In this document: one piece after another, positions 6,660-12,791 of the stretch | How the letters are laid out: each line of letters opens with the position of its first letter | Numbering within the stretch: position 1 is the first letter of the stretch | NCBI GenBank assembly: GCA_003519585.1 | Contig: DOWL01000180.1 | Coordinates: forward strand, 10,744 to 24,279 | DNA length: 13,536 bases | Direction of reading: 5' to 3' | Source of the DNA: Nocardioides sp. | GTDB taxonomy: Bacteria; Actinomycetota; Actinomycetes; Propionibacteriales; Nocardioidaceae | Position numbers and translations under genes: made by a program | The notes under the pieces: model-generated | Told to the model about the DNA's origin: nothing | What the model saw: the letters and a program-made list of their open reading frames with translations, nothing else | Database searches by the model: none

Positions 6660-7538
6660 TCAGTCGATCGATCTCGGGACGACGATTCCGGACGCGCGGC
6701 CGTCGAAGTTGAGGGGTGCCGCGGGAGCCGCTCGAGGTGGCGATTCGTCCCACATGCCTTCGGCCAGGTGCACCGCTCGCGCGTCGCGGGACATGGGGCC
6801 AAGCTCGTTGCGAGTGCCGGGCCCGGCGGCGATGTTGAGGCCCAGCGCCACGTGCTCTCCGCCGATGAGAACCAGCCGTGATACGCCGGGCATGTGCTCG
6901 TCCTCCACGCGGTACCGCAGCTGCGTCCATTCACCTTCGACCGCGTCGTGCAGTGTCGCCAGGTCCAAGACCTTCGGGGCGTCGTCGACTCCTCGCTGCA
7001 GCGCCTCGGCCAGGGTGGGGGTGAGCTGGTCGAACGCAGGGTCCCACCTCTCGGCCCAACGCATGTAGACCGGTGAGCTCCCCAGCACGGTCAAGGCGTA
7101 CGAGGGTCCCTCACCGTCCGGCCGCGGGTCGTGCGCGAACCAGTCCAGTGCTGAGTGGGCGTGCGGTGAGTCGAGGAGGACCACTCGGCGCGCCGCTTTA
7201 CTGGCCCACACGACCTCGGCGATCCGCTTCAACAAGGAAGGGCGATCCGCGCCGGCGTAGTGGACCAGGAGGACGTCGGAGGCCTCTCTCGCGGCACGGA
7301 CGACGGCCGGGTACACCTCGGCGGGACTGTTCTGCCGGCTGATCACCGCCACGGTGGAGGGGTGGAACGCCATCCCGCTGGCAGCGGCGATCAGCGCTTC
7401 CCCCAAGGCTGCGACCCCAGTAGTCGGCTGCGTGCGGGTTTGCCTGAAGGTGGGCTCGTCGCAGCCGATCAACACGGCGCGGGATCCAAAAGGGTTGGGT
7501 AGGAGCCCAGAACGCCTCAGCTCCACCTCGGTCGTCAC
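6660..7538 (-). CDS. Degenerate caspase-fold protein (catalytic His and Cys missing)
   Basis: The protein has 292 residues from GTG 7538. Its layout follows actinobacterial caspase (peptidase C14) domains: a start like LLPNPFGSRAVLIG (12-25), a helix VAALGEALIAAASG, then ASDVLLVHYAGAD (86-98), AARRVVLLDSPHAH (115-128), and a C-terminal part with ALTVLGSSPVY and LTPTLAEALQRGV. Active members read YYAGHG and LDSCHSG or LDCCxSG. Here the His position is Ala97 and the Cys position Pro125, and the segment between the two motifs is about 20 residues shorter than usual. It is therefore probably not a protease and may bind or scaffold. AGGA lies seven bases before the GTG. The start overlaps the stop of a 42-aa ORF as GTGA. 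It is the last gene of a minus-strand cluster. The caspase relation is my pattern reading and needs a profile search. Confidence 0.7.
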   Translation of the reverse strand: MTTEVELRRSGLLPNPFGSRAVLIGCDEPTFRQTRTQPTTGVAALGEALIAAASGMAFHPSTVAVISRQNSPAEVYPAVVRAAREASDVLLVHYAGADRPSLLKRIAEVVWASKAARRVVLLDSPHAHSALDWFAHDPRPDGEGPSYALTVLGSSPVYMRWAERWDPAFDQLTPTLAEALQRGVDDAPKVLDLATLHDAVEGEWTQLRYRVEDEHMPGVSRLVLIGGEHVALGLNIAAGPGTRNELGPMSRDARAVHLAEGMWDESPPRAAPAAPLNFDGRASGIVVPRSID

Positions 7539-7663
7539 GTCGTCGTCCTGGGCGCACTCACGCGTCGGTACGGCGGCTCGGCGACATCGGCCCAGCCCTC
7601 ATCGCTGCACCCCCGACGCAGGTGACCGAAGCACCACGGCTCACGACCTGCCATTTCCTTCAT
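7535..7663 (-). CDS. 42-residue micro-ORF coupled to the pseudo-caspase gene
   Basis: From ATG 7663 the ORF encodes 42 residues beginning MKEMAGREPWCFGHLRRGC. AGGAG at 7669-7673 lies five bases ahead of the ATG, the best ribosome site of this cluster. Its TGA overlaps the GTG of the pseudo-caspase gene (GTGA, 7535-7538). It carries two Cys eight apart with a His between them (Cys11, His14, Cys19), two Trp, and a basic tail. The frame is open further upstream to a TTG at 7876, but that part looks non-coding. It could be a real small protein or a leader that couples translation. I do not recognise it. Confidence 0.5.
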   Translation of the reverse strand: MKEMAGREPWCFGHLRRGCSDEGWADVAEPPYRRVSAPRTTT

Positions 7664-7885
7664 CCCGTCTCCTCGATCCGATCCAGGCTGCCAAGGCGAG
7701 CCTGGCGAAACGTCGCCTCGGCGGGTCGACTGGGGGCGCACGAGTTCAGCGCGAGTGTTTGGATCAGACGCTGCGCGCCGACTCACATGCACGCCTTCTC
7801 GATTCGGGCCGACGCAATCGCGGATGACAACGTGCGGGGAAGGTTTTGAGATGTCCGTCGCGCCGATGATCGCCAAGGGGTTTGT

Positions 7886-8575
7886 CTACGTGATGACATC
7901 GACTGCGGACAGGTTCGCGTGCGCGAGGATCCGGTCCGGCGTTGTGTCGGTGGCAAACCACGCGGCGGCGTTCTGATCGCTTCCCCGAGGTCCCCACGCG
8001 ATCGCGAAGTGGAGCAGGGCGGACTCGCCTGCCACCAGCCCCGGCAGCCGCACCTCGATACCTCTGTCCAACCCCCGGGCGCCGTACTCGCCCTCCCATG
8101 GTTCGCCCCACGCTTCCTGCCACCACGCCGGGAGCGCCGCCCCCAACAACGGGGTCGACCCGCCCACGCGCAGCAGTAAGGCCTCATCGTCGTGCGTACC
8201 GACGGTCATTCGATGTCCTGCGTAGTCACAGGTGAACGCCTCAAGATGCTGACCGGTGTCCGGGCCGCAGCCCGGCCCCTCGTGGCGAACCTCAACTCGC
8301 CAGGGCTCGATCGGCGTGACCGATCGGAAGCCCCACACCACCCCGACGCACCCGCTGAGCTGGTCGAGAGACTCCACGTCGGGTAGACCGAGCCGCACGA
8401 CGACGAGAGAGACCACGGAACCGGTTGGACTGGCCCATCTGGCGCGCCGTGACACCGCCGCCCCGGCCGCTGCCTCGCGCGCCGACTCGTAGGTAGGGCT
8501 ATCCCACCCCTTGGTCACACACGATGAGGCGACTGGACCGAGTGGAGTCTCGATCGTGCAGCTCATCCACGTCAC
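7886..8575 (-). CDS. Hypothetical protein (229 aa) of the pseudo-caspase cluster
   Basis: From GTG 8575 the frame encodes 229 residues; the fourth codon (ATG) is an alternative start. The GTG overlaps the stop of the upstream TPR-like gene as GTGA, so coupling is likely. The protein is rich in Trp and Val with alternating polar and hydrophobic residues, suggesting a mostly beta fold. Notable pieces are SVVSLVVVRLGL, LHFAIAWGPRGSD and AAWFATDTTPDRIL. It has no signal peptide or membrane helix and no motif that I know. Codon use is less GC-biased than in the core genes, and a TTA leucine codon, rare in high-GC actinobacteria, is present at 8177-8179. About 220 bases separate its stop from the micro-ORF start. 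I cannot assign a function; its place between a TPR-like and a caspase-fold protein is the only clue. Confidence 0.7.
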   Translation of the reverse strand: MTWMSCTIETPLGPVASSCVTKGWDSPTYESAREAAAGAAVSRRARWASPTGSVVSLVVVRLGLPDVESLDQLSGCVGVVWGFRSVTPIEPWRVEVRHEGPGCGPDTGQHLEAFTCDYAGHRMTVGTHDDEALLLRVGGSTPLLGAALPAWWQEAWGEPWEGEYGARGLDRGIEVRLPGLVAGESALLHFAIAWGPRGSDQNAAAWFATDTTPDRILAHANLSAVDVIT

Positions 8576-8850
8576 AGCGTTGCTAGCAGCTCACATGCCA
8601 GGCGGGTTTCGTGCGCGAGGACCTGGTCGGGATCGAGGACCTTAGCGAGGCCGGTAGCCTCCTCGAGGAGAGGCCGCGCGGCGTGACCGTCGCCTCGGGC
8701 CATCACGAGGTCGCCGAGGAACACCAAGGTCCTGATACGCAGGGGCGATGCATCGAGGTGGCTCAGCAGCGACCGGAGAGTCATCTCAGCCTGTGCGCCG
8801 TCACGGTCGGCCTGAAGCACCGCCTTGCGGAAACGCAGCTCGTTCTCCAC
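8572..8850 (-). CDS. Short TPR-like protein, possibly 5'-truncated
   Basis: From GTG 8850 there are 92 residues, almost all helical. RTLVFLGDLVMARGDGHAARPLLEEATGLA fits one tetratricopeptide unit (Leu-Gly near position 8, Ala near 20), with helices either side. The frame is open for about 35 further codons upstream of the GTG and looks coding there (NPLRTRLRETWPVENELRFR), but it contains no usual start codon and no ribosome site precedes GTG 8850. A run of seven G at 8928-8934 lies in that upstream stretch. The gene may thus be a truncated or frameshifted remnant of a longer TPR protein. Its stop overlaps the start of the 229-aa gene by four bases. TPR proteins usually mediate protein contacts, and caspase-TPR pairs are known from actinobacterial conflict systems. 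Confidence 0.6.
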   Translation of the reverse strand: MENELRFRKAVLQADRDGAQAEMTLRSLLSHLDASPLRIRTLVFLGDLVMARGDGHAARPLLEEATGLAKVLDPDQVLAHETRLACELLATL

Positions 8851-9143
8851 TGGCCAAGTTTCGCGCAGGCGCGTCCGCAGAGGGTTGACCCTGAGTGCAC
8901 GACCCGCACGAGACTGCGGAGCGCCGCGGGGGGGTTCTCGAACGCCACGGGGCTATTCGTCTGCGGAGCCTACTCCCGGCTCATCAACTCCCGTCCCTGC
9001 CAGCTTGCCATCGCGTGAGCCGACGTACCTGCCTGGCTGACGGTGGCAGCGTCGTCACGTGGAGCCGGCTTATTGCGGCCCGAGGGAACGAGGTACCTCA
9101 TGAGGCGGTGCTGAGCGTACGCCGGGTGGCCGGAATGTGCGGC

Positions 9144-9449
9144 TCAGCGGCCGGGGACGTCGCAGTCGAGCTGGTCCATGATCCGCTGCTCCTCGTCGGC
9201 CATGTCGTCGTAGTTCACCGCGTCTCCCTGGTCGTCGATGCGCAAGAACCTGGCGCAGTAGAGGGTCTGCTCGTCCTGTCGGGATTCGTAGACCGTCCAG
9301 GCGGTGAACACGCCACAAGCCGCGCAGACCAAGACGCCGAGGGTGATCAGGGTCAGCAGCACACCCTGGCGCTCGCGCGGCGGTCGCACCGGAGTCGGGT
9401 CGCCCCAGCCGACATCGACCACCTCGATGGGCCGGAACTCCTCAGACAC
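9144..9449 (-). CDS. Small single-pass membrane protein
   Basis: From GTG 9449 the protein has 101 residues. The first 29 are cytoplasmic-like with RPPRER just before one clear membrane helix (GVLLTLITLGVLVCAACGVFTA, about 29-50). A polar, acidic C-terminal region follows with two Cys (TLYCARF and QLDCDVPGR) that could form a disulfide outside the cell. The Arg-rich flank before the helix predicts that the N-terminus stays inside. It lies 37 bases downstream of an acpS remnant in the same orientation, so it probably belonged to that transcript. The ribosome site is weak. I recognise no family. The open frame on the opposite strand here is its shadow. Confidence 0.65.
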   Translation of the reverse strand: MSEEFRPIEVVDVGWGDPTPVRPPRERQGVLLTLITLGVLVCAACGVFTAWTVYESRQDEQTLYCARFLRIDDQGDAVNYDDMADEEQRIMDQLDCDVPGR

Positions 9450-9486
9450 CAGCAGAATCTAGGCCTCGGCGACCGGTACTGCTTGC

Positions 9487-9609
9487 CTACGGGCGCACGC
9501 TCATCGCCGGACGGGGCAGCTGACTCTCGAGCACCACCACGGCCGAGGCGATGCCGGCCTCGTGGGACAGCGACACATGGCTGGTGCGGACGCTGGGGTC
9601 GTGAGCGCG
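9487..9609 (-). pseudogene. acpS: 3' remnant of holo-ACP synthase gene (acpS)
   Basis: Reading the minus strand from 9609 to the TAG at 9487-9489 gives 40 residues containing SHVSLSHEAGIASAVVVLES. This is the conserved C-terminal motif of AcpS, the enzyme that transfers 4'-phosphopantetheine to acyl carrier protein. The full protein is around 120 residues; the N-terminal two thirds with the Mg-binding Asp and Glu are absent. A TGA lies in frame immediately upstream, and there is no start codon before the motif. The copy cannot encode an active enzyme. It abuts another truncated gene on the opposite strand at about 9605, which marks a break. Since AcpS is essential, an intact copy should exist elsewhere if this break is real. 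Confidence 0.75.
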
Positions 9610-9808
9610 TCAGCGTGACAGGTACGAGAAGGGTCACGTCGGGTCCTACCTCTACGAGGTCGACTCCGAGGAACTCATCCGACTCGGCGATGCGCTCTCA
9701 CCGTTCGGGTTCGGATCCGACCCTGTACCAGCTGGCCAATTCATGTGGGCCACCCCGCACGATCACATCGACGGAACCACGCAGCGCCTTGGAGAACTGC
9801 TGCCCTGA
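9605..9808 (+). pseudogene. 3' remnant of an unrecognised gene
   Basis: Between a TGA at 9602-9604 and the stop at 9806-9808 lies an open frame of 67 residues that reads like real protein: HVGSYLYEVDSEELIRLGD, then ALSPFGFGSDPVPAGQFMW, then ATPHDHIDGTTQRLGELLP. It has no start codon before an internal Met two thirds along, so it is the C-terminal end of a longer gene whose 5' part is missing. The missing part would extend left, exactly where the acpS remnant begins. Codon use is actinobacterial. I do not recognise the family. Confidence 0.5.
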
Positions 9809-9863
9809 CCGGGTGATCGCTGCGGCAGCCCGCCTTGGTTGACGCCCTGGCAGTCTTTGCCTC

Positions 9864-10439
9864 ATGGGCGGGCACGCGATCGTTGTTGTCGGCGTGTCCA
9901 GCGTCGGCAAAACCTCCGTGGTCCAGCAGCTCCAGTTGGCATTCCAGGAGCCGTTCCTCCACGTCGGCATCGACCACTTCTTCTCGATGTTCCCCTATGA
10001 GTGGCGCGATCATCCACGCCAACCCGGCCCAGGGTTCTGGGTTGAGGTCACGCAGGACCCAGACGGATCCCCGCGTGCCAGGATCAAGTACGGGGAGGCT
10101 GGCCAACGACTCCTGATCGGCATGCGCGCCGCAGTGAATGCACTCCTCGAAGCAGGGAACAACGTGATCCTTGACGAGATGCCGATCGACAACTCGATCA
10201 TGCCCGCATGGCGTCAGGAGCTGAGCGCAGATTCGATCCTGTGGGTGCGTCTGACCGCGTCATTGGCGGTGCTCGAAGAGCGAGAGCGAGGTCGGGCAAA
10301 GGGCCGCGTGCTGGGAAACGCCCGCGGTCACTTCGACGTCGACCCCGGAAGCGAGTGGGGCCTCGTGGTCGAGACAGAACACCTCACGCCACACGAGGTC
10401 GCCGCTCACATCGTCGGCGCTCTCGGTCCCCGGAACTAG
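9864..10439 (+). CDS. Chloramphenicol phosphotransferase-like (CPT family) P-loop kinase
   Basis: The protein has 191 residues; the Streptomyces venezuelae CPT has 178. It starts with a P-loop, VVVGVSSVGKTSVVQQL, where Gly-Lys-Thr binds ATP phosphates, followed by FLHVGIDHFFSMFP whose Asp matches the proposed catalytic base of CPT. Then come ILDEMPID, a helical lid region with basic residues (LEERERGRAKGRVLG), and a C-terminal VVETEHLTPHEVAAHIVGAL typical of the family. CPT phosphorylates the primary hydroxyl of chloramphenicol, but many actinobacterial relatives have unknown substrates, so resistance should not be assumed. The ATG at 9864 begins directly before the first beta strand; no clear ribosome site is visible. 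It lies 55 bases after a truncated gene and is convergent with the next one. Confidence 0.85.
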   Translation: MGGHAIVVVGVSSVGKTSVVQQLQLAFQEPFLHVGIDHFFSMFPYEWRDHPRQPGPGFWVEVTQDPDGSPRARIKYGEAGQRLLIGMRAAVNALLEAGNNVILDEMPIDNSIMPAWRQELSADSILWVRLTASLAVLEERERGRAKGRVLGNARGHFDVDPGSEWGLVVETEHLTPHEVAAHIVGALGPRN

Positions 10440-10447
10440 CTCACGCT

Positions 10448-10501
10448 GACGCCGCGGGGTGGTGGAGCGGCGAAGGCCCGTCAGTTCCACGGAGCGGCGT
10501 C
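10448..10501. terminator. Possible terminator: inverted repeat between convergent genes
   Basis: GACGCCGC (10448-10455) and GCGGCGTC (10494-10501) are perfectly complementary and enclose further short complementary pieces, just after the CPT-like stop and across the end of the minus-strand 77-aa ORF. GGAACT (10432-10437) and AGTTCC (10483-10488) form a competing pair. There is no T-run. Position is the main support. Confidence 0.25.
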
Positions 10502-10714
10502 GGGATCCTCACCAAGAACTTCTGCCGCGACGTGGCAGAGCGTGGCTCCGAGTGACTGGTCGTCCCCTGCGACGTCGATGTCGAAACTGCGCCGGCATTC
10601 CTCGCCAACAACCCGCCAACTTGCCTGTTGGTCGACCCGAAGATGACGCACTTCGCGCGCACGCTCAATCGTGGACAGCGCGTCGCGAACTTCGGCTTCA
10701 TAGCGGCTGATCAC
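10481..10714 (-). CDS. Hypothetical protein, 77 aa
   Basis: From GTG 10714 the frame encodes 77 residues starting (M)ISRYEAEVRDALSTIER, helical and charged in the first half, then QASWRVVGEECRRSF and an acidic tail with AAEVLGEDPDAAPWN. The composition looks like protein, whereas the same frame upstream of 10714 (open to 10912) is Ser/Arg-rich and overlaps the next plus-strand gene, so I chose the internal GTG. The ribosome site is weak (AGG about 10 bases upstream). It has no membrane segment or known motif. It faces the CPT-like gene tail to tail. The family is unrecognised and existence is moderately supported. Confidence 0.5.
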   Translation of the reverse strand: MISRYEAEVRDALSTIERAREVRHLRVDQQASWRVVGEECRRSFDIDVAGDDQSLGATLCHVAAEVLGEDPDAAPWN

Positions 10715-10847
10715 GACAGCCAGCCTGCAGGAGCAGCACGGGACCTCGACAGCACATGCGCCGTTAACCAGACGACGTCGTGACGTTGTGCACGCTCCGT
10801 CAATGCGTGCTGGCCGGTGTCGGCCTACGGTGCGGCGGGAGGGTCGA

Positions 10848-11330
10848 ATGGACGAGCTCAGTGGCCGGTTCGAGTTGCTCAAGGCAGAGATCGCCGAACT
10901 CCAGGTGGCCATCCGAAGCTACGACGTAGCGCGCGGCCAGATCCAGGGTTGGGCGGTCACCGTAGGGCTGGCCGCTGCCGGTCTCGCGCTCACGGCGGAG
11001 GCGCCTGCGGCGGTGCTCTTGGGTCTCGTTGCGGCATTGGCGTTCTGGCTACTCGACGGCCAACGTCGATCGGTTCAGCAACGACTCATCGCGCGAAGCA
11101 TCGAGATCGAAAGTGCTCTTGCCGCTCACTCGATCGCCCAGGTGCTCGCGCCGGGATCGGGAGTCCGAATCCCTGGTCTCGCCCACCACATCAGCGCTCA
11201 GGCCCCCGCCGGTGGACGTGGGTGGCGCCACGGCTCTGTCCTACGCGAGGCACTCCGGCCAGGGACATGGGCGCTGTACGCCGCGTTGGCCGGTGCGCTG
11301 CTCACGTCAGGAGTGGCAGCGCTCAGGTGA
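10848..11330 (+). CDS. Membrane protein with N-terminal helix and three membrane segments
   Basis: From ATG 10848 the protein has 160 residues; GGAGGG ends four bases before the ATG, a good ribosome site. Residues 4-30 form a heptad-like helix (LSGRFELLKAEIAELQ). Then comes QGWAVTVGLAAAGLAL (33-48), a second segment AAVLLGLVAALAFWLLD (54-70), a long basic and acidic helix (RRSVQQRLIARSIEIESAL), a Gly/His-rich linker, and a last hydrophobic stretch near the C-terminus (WALYAALAGALLTSGVAAL). The order of a helix, a (K/Q)GWxVT turn, two membrane spans ending FW, then a charged helix recalls small membrane proteins seen beside signalling and defence genes, but I cannot name the family. Its stop overlaps an alternative GTG (11327) of the next gene. 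Confidence 0.75.
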   Translation: MDELSGRFELLKAEIAELQVAIRSYDVARGQIQGWAVTVGLAAAGLALTAEAPAAVLLGLVAALAFWLLDGQRRSVQQRLIARSIEIESALAAHSIAQVLAPGSGVRIPGLAHHISAQAPAGGRGWRHGSVLREALRPGTWALYAALAGALLTSGVAALR

Positions 11331-11362
11331 CTGGTCGCACGGCATATGTCACGGTTCGAGGT

Positions 11363-12760
11363 ATGACCACGCGCATCGACGCCGACTACCTCGTGGTGGG
11401 CGCAGGCGCGACGGGGATGGCCTTCACGGACAGCCTGCTCGGCCACACCGAGGACCGAAGCACCAAGGTCGCGTTGGTCGATCGGCGCCAAGGTGTCGGC
11501 GGCCACTGGCTGGAGGCGTACTCGTTCGTGCGGCTGCACCAGTCGTCGAGCTTCTACGGCGTGGCGTCGACGTTGCTCGGTGGCGGGCGGATCCAGGAGC
11601 ACGGGCCGGAGGCGGGGCTGCACGAGCGGGCGGATCAGCCGACCATCTGTGCGTACTACGCCGACGTGCTCGACCGGATGGTCTCGTCCGGTCGGGTCGA
11701 GCACTATCCCGGGTGCGAGTACGTCGGCGACGGCACCTTCGTGTCGCGGGTCTCGGGTCGGCGCTACGAGGTGCCCGAGTCGTGCCGGATTGTGGACGCG
11801 CACTACCTGGCACCGGACATCCCGGCCGAGACGCCGCCGTACTTCGCCGTCGCGGACGGCGCCCGGGTGATCCCGGTCAACGACCTGGTGCGCATCGACC
11901 ACGCGCCGAGCGAGTACGTCGTGGTCGGCTCCGGTAAGACTGCGACCGATGCGATCGTCTGGCTGCTCGGGCGGGGGGTCGACCCGGACGACGTGTGCTG
12001 GGTGCGTCCGCGCGAGCCGTGGATGCTCAACCGCGACCGGATCCAGCCCGAGCCCGAGATCTTCCTCGGCATGGTCGCCGACCTTCTCAGCTCGGCCGCC
12101 GCGGCCGACTCGCTCGACGACTACTTCCTGCGGCTCGAAGACAGCGGGACGATGCTGCGCATCGACCGGTCGCTCACCCCGACCATGGCCAAGGGCCCGA
12201 CCCTCGGCAGCTGGGAGTTGGAGCTGCTGCGCACCATCAGCCGCGTCGTACGGCTCGGCCACCTGCGCGAGGTCCGACCCGGTCGACTCGAGTTCGCGGA
12301 GGGGACAATCAACGTCGCGGCGGACGCCCTCGTGGTCAACTGTGCCGCCGACGGGCTCAAGAACAAGCCGCCCGTGCCGATCTGGCGGGACTCCGCGATC
12401 ACCCTGCAACCGGTGCGGGCCGGCTTCCCCTGCCTGGGCGCAGCTGTCACCGGGTACGTCGAGGCGACCCGCGCCTCGGACGCCGACAAGAACGCCGTCT
12501 GCGCGCCGTCGCCGTACGGCAACACCCTCACCGACTGGGTGCAGATGACGTTGCTCGGCACCCGGAACGCCGGAGTCCTCGCGGCCGAGCCCGACATCCA
12601 GGCCTGGCTCCAGCGGGTGCCGCTCAACCCCGCCCGGATCCCACCGGGTCACGACCGCTCGCCAGCGCTGGACGACGCGCTCGACCGGATCATGAGCGAC
12701 ACCGCTCCCGGGCTCGCCGGGTTGGCTCGGCTCGCCGGAGTGCCTCCGCCGACCGGTTAA
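11363..12760 (+). CDS. FAD/NAD(P)-binding oxidoreductase, class-B flavoprotein monooxygenase-like
   Basis: The protein has 465 residues. Two Rossmann sites are visible: FAD-binding VVGAGATG (11-18) followed by Asp40 in VALVDRRQGVGGHW, and a second NAD(P)-binding VVGSGKTATDAI (from about 187; Gly189-x-Gly191-x-x-Ala194). The VRLHQSSSFYGV segment and two dinucleotide folds resemble a large group of mycobacterial and nocardioform NAD(P)-binding proteins related to Baeyer-Villiger and FMO-type enzymes. The strict BVMO fingerprint FxGxxxHxxxW is not seen, so the reaction is uncertain. ATG 11363 is chosen because homologues begin shortly before the FAD motif. A GTG at 11327 in frame would overlap the membrane-protein stop (GTGA) and add 12 residues. 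The ribosome site is poor, since GAGG is almost touching the ATG. The open frame further upstream, to 10817, is a shadow. Family confident, substrate unknown. Confidence 0.85.
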   Translation: MTTRIDADYLVVGAGATGMAFTDSLLGHTEDRSTKVALVDRRQGVGGHWLEAYSFVRLHQSSSFYGVASTLLGGGRIQEHGPEAGLHERADQPTICAYYADVLDRMVSSGRVEHYPGCEYVGDGTFVSRVSGRRYEVPESCRIVDAHYLAPDIPAETPPYFAVADGARVIPVNDLVRIDHAPSEYVVVGSGKTATDAIVWLLGRGVDPDDVCWVRPREPWMLNRDRIQPEPEIFLGMVADLLSSAAAADSLDDYFLRLEDSGTMLRIDRSLTPTMAKGPTLGSWELELLRTISRVVRLGHLREVRPGRLEFAEGTINVAADALVVNCAADGLKNKPPVPIWRDSAITLQPVRAGFPCLGAAVTGYVEATRASDADKNAVCAPSPYGNTLTDWVQMTLLGTRNAGVLAAEPDIQAWLQRVPLNPARIPPGHDRSPALDDALDRIMSDTAPGLAGLARLAGVPPPTG

Positions 12761-12791
12761 CCTGACCCCGGGAGCGGGCCAGGGGGGTGGG

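Noticed and set aside
7664..7876. N-terminal extension of the 42-aa ORF to a TTG at 7876
   Set aside because: The start is weak, composition is unlike protein, and the ATG at 7663 has a far better ribosome site.
9700..9725. GGTTCGGATCC resembling a tRNA T-arm
   Set aside because: No matching acceptor, D-arm or anticodon stem can be formed around it, and it lies within a coding remnant.
8895..9842. A 315-residue plus-strand open frame
   Set aside because: It runs antisense to the membrane-protein gene and the acpS remnant, is rich in Arg/His/Pro with no recognisable motif, and contains no family signature.
9838..9863. TTGACG before the CPT-like gene as a -35 box
   Set aside because: The matching -10 position would fall on the start codon, and no TANNNT-like sequence is there.
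10817..11362. Upstream extension of the flavoprotein frame
   Set aside because: It overlaps the membrane-protein gene out of frame and is Arg/Gly/Ser-rich, as expected of a shadow frame in high-GC DNA; the FAD motif begins just after ATG 11363.
11198..12652. A 484-residue minus-strand open frame opposite the flavoprotein
   Set aside because: It is His/Arg/Val/Asp-rich and has no motif; it mirrors a clear flavoprotein gene on the plus strand.
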